NCBI GenBank assembly: GCA_024684815.1
Contig: JAIKWL010000080.1
Coordinates: 1-33,068 of the forward strand
DNA length: 33,068 nt
Direction: 5' to 3'
Source of the DNA: Saccharofermentans sp.
Lineage (GTDB): Bacteria > Bacillota > Clostridia > Saccharofermentanales > Saccharofermentanaceae
Part shown: piece by piece, positions 31,587 through 33,068 of the stretch
Position numbering within the stretch: position 1 is the first letter of the stretch
Layout of the letters: every line of letters starts with the position of its first letter
Notes under the pieces: model-generated
What the model was told of the DNA's origin: nothing
Seen by the model: only the letters and a program-made list of their open reading frames with translations
Databases searched by the model: none
Program-made: the position numbers and the translations under genes

Positions 31587-32432
31587 GTGAGAGAGCCCGT
31601 TTATTACAGCGGAAGCGCCAGGTTCTTTGATACTCACGCGCATATCTACGACAGGAAATTTGACGCTGAAAACGTAACAACGGAAGATATTTTGCTGCGA
31701 TGCAAAGCTTCCGGTGTTACGAGTGTGCTCATTCCTGCTGATAATGAATCTACAAGCAGGACTGCTGTTGAGATGGCAAACCGGTATAACGGCTTTGAAG
31801 GTGTAACTTTATATGCTTCCTGCGGTGTGCATCCGCATGAAGCGAAAACATATACTGAAGATACTGAGAAGTATCTGAGAAGCTGTCTGGAGACCCGTGA
31901 AGAGCTCAGGATAGTAGCTTTGGGCGAGATAGGTCTTGATTACTATTACGACCTGTCGGAAAGATCCGTTCAGAGAGATGTTTTCGAGAAACAGCTGATA
32001 CTTGCTTATGAATATAATGTTCCGATCATCCTTCACGAGCGCGATGCCACAGGTGACTGCCTTGATATCCTCAGACGCTTTTACAAAGATGGAAGACTCA
32101 GGAGCCTGCCCGGAGTGTGTCACTGCTGTTCGTGCTCAAAGGAAGCGGCATCAGAACTCGTTAAGATGGGTTTTTATATCGGCTTTGACGGACCTCTTAC
32201 ATTCAAGAACAATAAGAAGACACCTGAGGTGGCATTAAATACGCCGTGGGACAGGATAGTAATTGAGACTGACAGCCCCTACCTTACTCCTGAACCTAAC
32301 CGGGGACTGATAAATGAGCCGTGCCATGTACCTTATGTGTGTAAGAAACTTGCCGAGATCAAGGGAGTGACTATTGATGAAGCCGCTCAAATAACCTATG
32401 ATAACGGCAGAAGATTATATGGAGTGAACTGA
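31587..32432 (+). CDS. tatD: TatD-family metal-dependent hydrolase (DNase)
   Basis: The 281-residue TIM-barrel protein has the family's metal ligands: His17 and His19 in DTHAHIYD, Glu115 in LGEIGLDYYY, His151 in IILHERDA, His180 in PGVCHCC, and Asp230 in ETDSPYLTPEP. TatD proteins act as Mg-dependent 3'-5' exonucleases in DNA repair and quality control, and in Firmicutes the gene commonly follows metG. The start is a GTG at 31587, 6 bases after metG, with no strong ribosome binding site, so translation may be coupled to metG. CHCCSCS at 180-186 is more Cys-rich than usual. Confidence 0.93.
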   Translation: MREPVYYSGSARFFDTHAHIYDRKFDAENVTTEDILLRCKASGVTSVLIPADNESTSRTAVEMANRYNGFEGVTLYASCGVHPHEAKTYTEDTEKYLRSCLETREELRIVALGEIGLDYYYDLSERSVQRDVFEKQLILAYEYNVPIILHERDATGDCLDILRRFYKDGRLRSLPGVCHCCSCSKEAASELVKMGFYIGFDGPLTFKNNKKTPEVALNTPWDRIVIETDSPYLTPEPNRGLINEPCHVPYVCKKLAEIKGVTIDEAAQITYDNGRRLYGVN

Positions 32433-32433
32433 T

Positions 32434-32910
32434 ATGCAGAAAAAGTCCGATATTATTCTGATAATCGTTACCGTGATCCTTGTAGGTGTCCTTATCGGAG
32501 GTTTCATCTATGACCGGAATGATGCTCTGATCGACAGATCCAATCCTGTTGCACTGATGGGCGATGACAACCTTGAGATCGTAAAGGTGAATAAGAAAGG
32601 ATTTTTATATTACCGTACAGCATATGAAGCCAAGATAAAGATCAAGGACGGTTCATGGAGCCGGTATATTATCCGTATTTCCGAGACATATGGCGGCGAA
32701 GGCGCAATGCTTGATTATAATCAGTATAAGGAATATGAGGCTGATGCCCTTGATCTGGTAACCGTAAAACCGAATCCGAGAACTGATTCCTTTATTTGGG
32801 TTCTTGGCGTTCCTCTTAAGGAGAATTCCACCGAAAATATCGTTTATATAGTCACTATGGAAGGCGATAACCACGACGCATATATTTATTTATATTATTC
32901 GCGGAAATAA
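32434..32910 (+). CDS. Membrane-anchored protein of unknown function
   Basis: This 158-residue protein has an N-terminal membrane anchor (about 7-25, DIILIIVTVILVGVLIGGFIY) and an outer or periplasm-like domain of beta character with many Tyr and acidic residues. No known motif is recognised, and there is no lipobox Cys. GGAG lies 9 bases before the ATG, and only one base separates it from the tatD stop, so it is co-transcribed with metG-tatD. It may be a species-restricted gene. Confidence 0.72.
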   Translation: MQKKSDIILIIVTVILVGVLIGGFIYDRNDALIDRSNPVALMGDDNLEIVKVNKKGFLYYRTAYEAKIKIKDGSWSRYIIRISETYGGEGAMLDYNQYKEYEADALDLVTVKPNPRTDSFIWVLGVPLKENSTENIVYIVTMEGDNHDAYIYLYYSRK

Positions 32911-32937
32911 TATTCATGCGAAATTGCAAATTCGTTG

Positions 32938-32967
32938 TTGACATATCTTCGGTATTTGTTTTATAAT
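32938..32967 (+). promoter_or_regulatory. Consensus promoter of tRNA-Val
   Basis: Perfect TTGACA (32938-32943), 18 bases, perfect TATAAT (32962-32967). The predicted start near 32974 gives a leader of about 26 bases. A near-palindrome (CGAAATTGCAAATTCG, 32919-32934) lies just upstream. Confidence 0.87.
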
Positions 32968-32999
32968 TCATTCGCGCTTTGAATAAAGGTGTGGCTAAC

Positions 33000-33068
33000 G
33001 GAAGCTTAGCTCAGCTGGGAGAGCATCTGCCTTACAAGCAGAGGGTCACAGGTTCGAGCCCTGTAGTT
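33000..33068 (+). tRNA. tRNA-Val (anticodon UAC), 3' end cut by window edge
   Basis: It starts GGAAGCT, has the D arm TAGCTCAGCTGGGAGAGCA, the anticodon arm TCTGC-CTTACAA-GCAGA with anticodon TAC, and an intact T arm CACAGGTTCGAGCCCTGT. The last bases of the acceptor stem and the CCA lie beyond the window. It may be the first of a tRNA cluster. Confidence 0.94.

Overview
The window looks like the chromosome of a low-to-mid GC anaerobic Bacillota, most likely Clostridia of the gut or rumen type (Oscillospiraceae, Saccharofermentans or Lachnospiraceae-like). The reasons are a stand-alone 56-residue 2[4Fe-4S] ferredoxin, RicT/YaaT beside tmk and holB, strong AGGAGG-type ribosome binding sites with several TTG/GTG starts, consensus sigma-A promoters, CCA encoded in the complete tRNA, and many zinc-ribbon membrane proteins. 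The genus cannot be fixed from the sequence alone. No phage, plasmid, insertion sequence or CRISPR array is recognisable.

Layout. (1) 1-4672, plus strand: the 3' part of aspS, then lepB, lepA and a Nudix hydrolase, tightly packed and ending in a weak terminator. (2) 4729-9674, minus strand: a run of poorly characterised genes. It contains a Gln/Tyr-rich membrane protein, an Lgt-like membrane protein, a C-terminal zinc-ribbon protein and a GNAT acetyltransferase in one close-packed series. A double-zinc-ribbon membrane protein with its own promoter follows, and tRNA-Leu(UAG) lies at the head with its own promoter and terminator. (3) 9768-11601, plus: a membrane-anchored M15 peptidase and a DeoR-type regulator whose promoter predicts a leaderless mRNA. 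(4) 11699-17343, plus: a five-gene series with gaps under 25 nt, comprising a sialate O-acetylesterase-like protein that has lost its catalytic residues, an AraC regulator, folE, folP and a folB-folK fusion. (5) 17409-20417, plus: a low-complexity Asn/Arg/Lys/Gln-rich protein, tmk, holB and ricT under one strong promoter. (6) 20547-20717: a monocistronic ferredoxin between two terminators. (7) 20865-23462: a hybrid sensor kinase with its own HPt domain, then a 57-residue cysteine protein. (8) 23563-26648: two tandem paralogous membrane proteins of almost equal length, each carrying the same zinc-ribbon plus TPR-like module twice. (9) 26693-28305: a TrmN6-like methyltransferase and rsmI. (10) 28306-29639: structured intergenic repeats, a minus-strand PD-(D/E)XK-like nuclease, and a palindrome array in front of the metG promoter. 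(11) 29640-33068: metG, tatD, a small membrane-anchored protein, and tRNA-Val(UAC), which runs off the window.

How the genes work together. Most named genes are housekeeping: translation (aspS, lepA, metG, rsmI, tRNAs), secretion (lepB), tetrahydrofolate synthesis (folE, folP, folBK), and DNA precursor and replication functions (tmk, holB). The less expected parts are the pseudo-esterase and AraC pair joined to folate genes, a FolP with an altered substrate loop, the duplicated zinc-ribbon/TPR membrane pair, and the repeat-flanked nuclease beside a metG that shows no T-box. The zinc-ribbon/TPR pair and the palindrome array are the best candidates for undescribed biology. Family assignments rest on reading motifs by eye; no database search was run.
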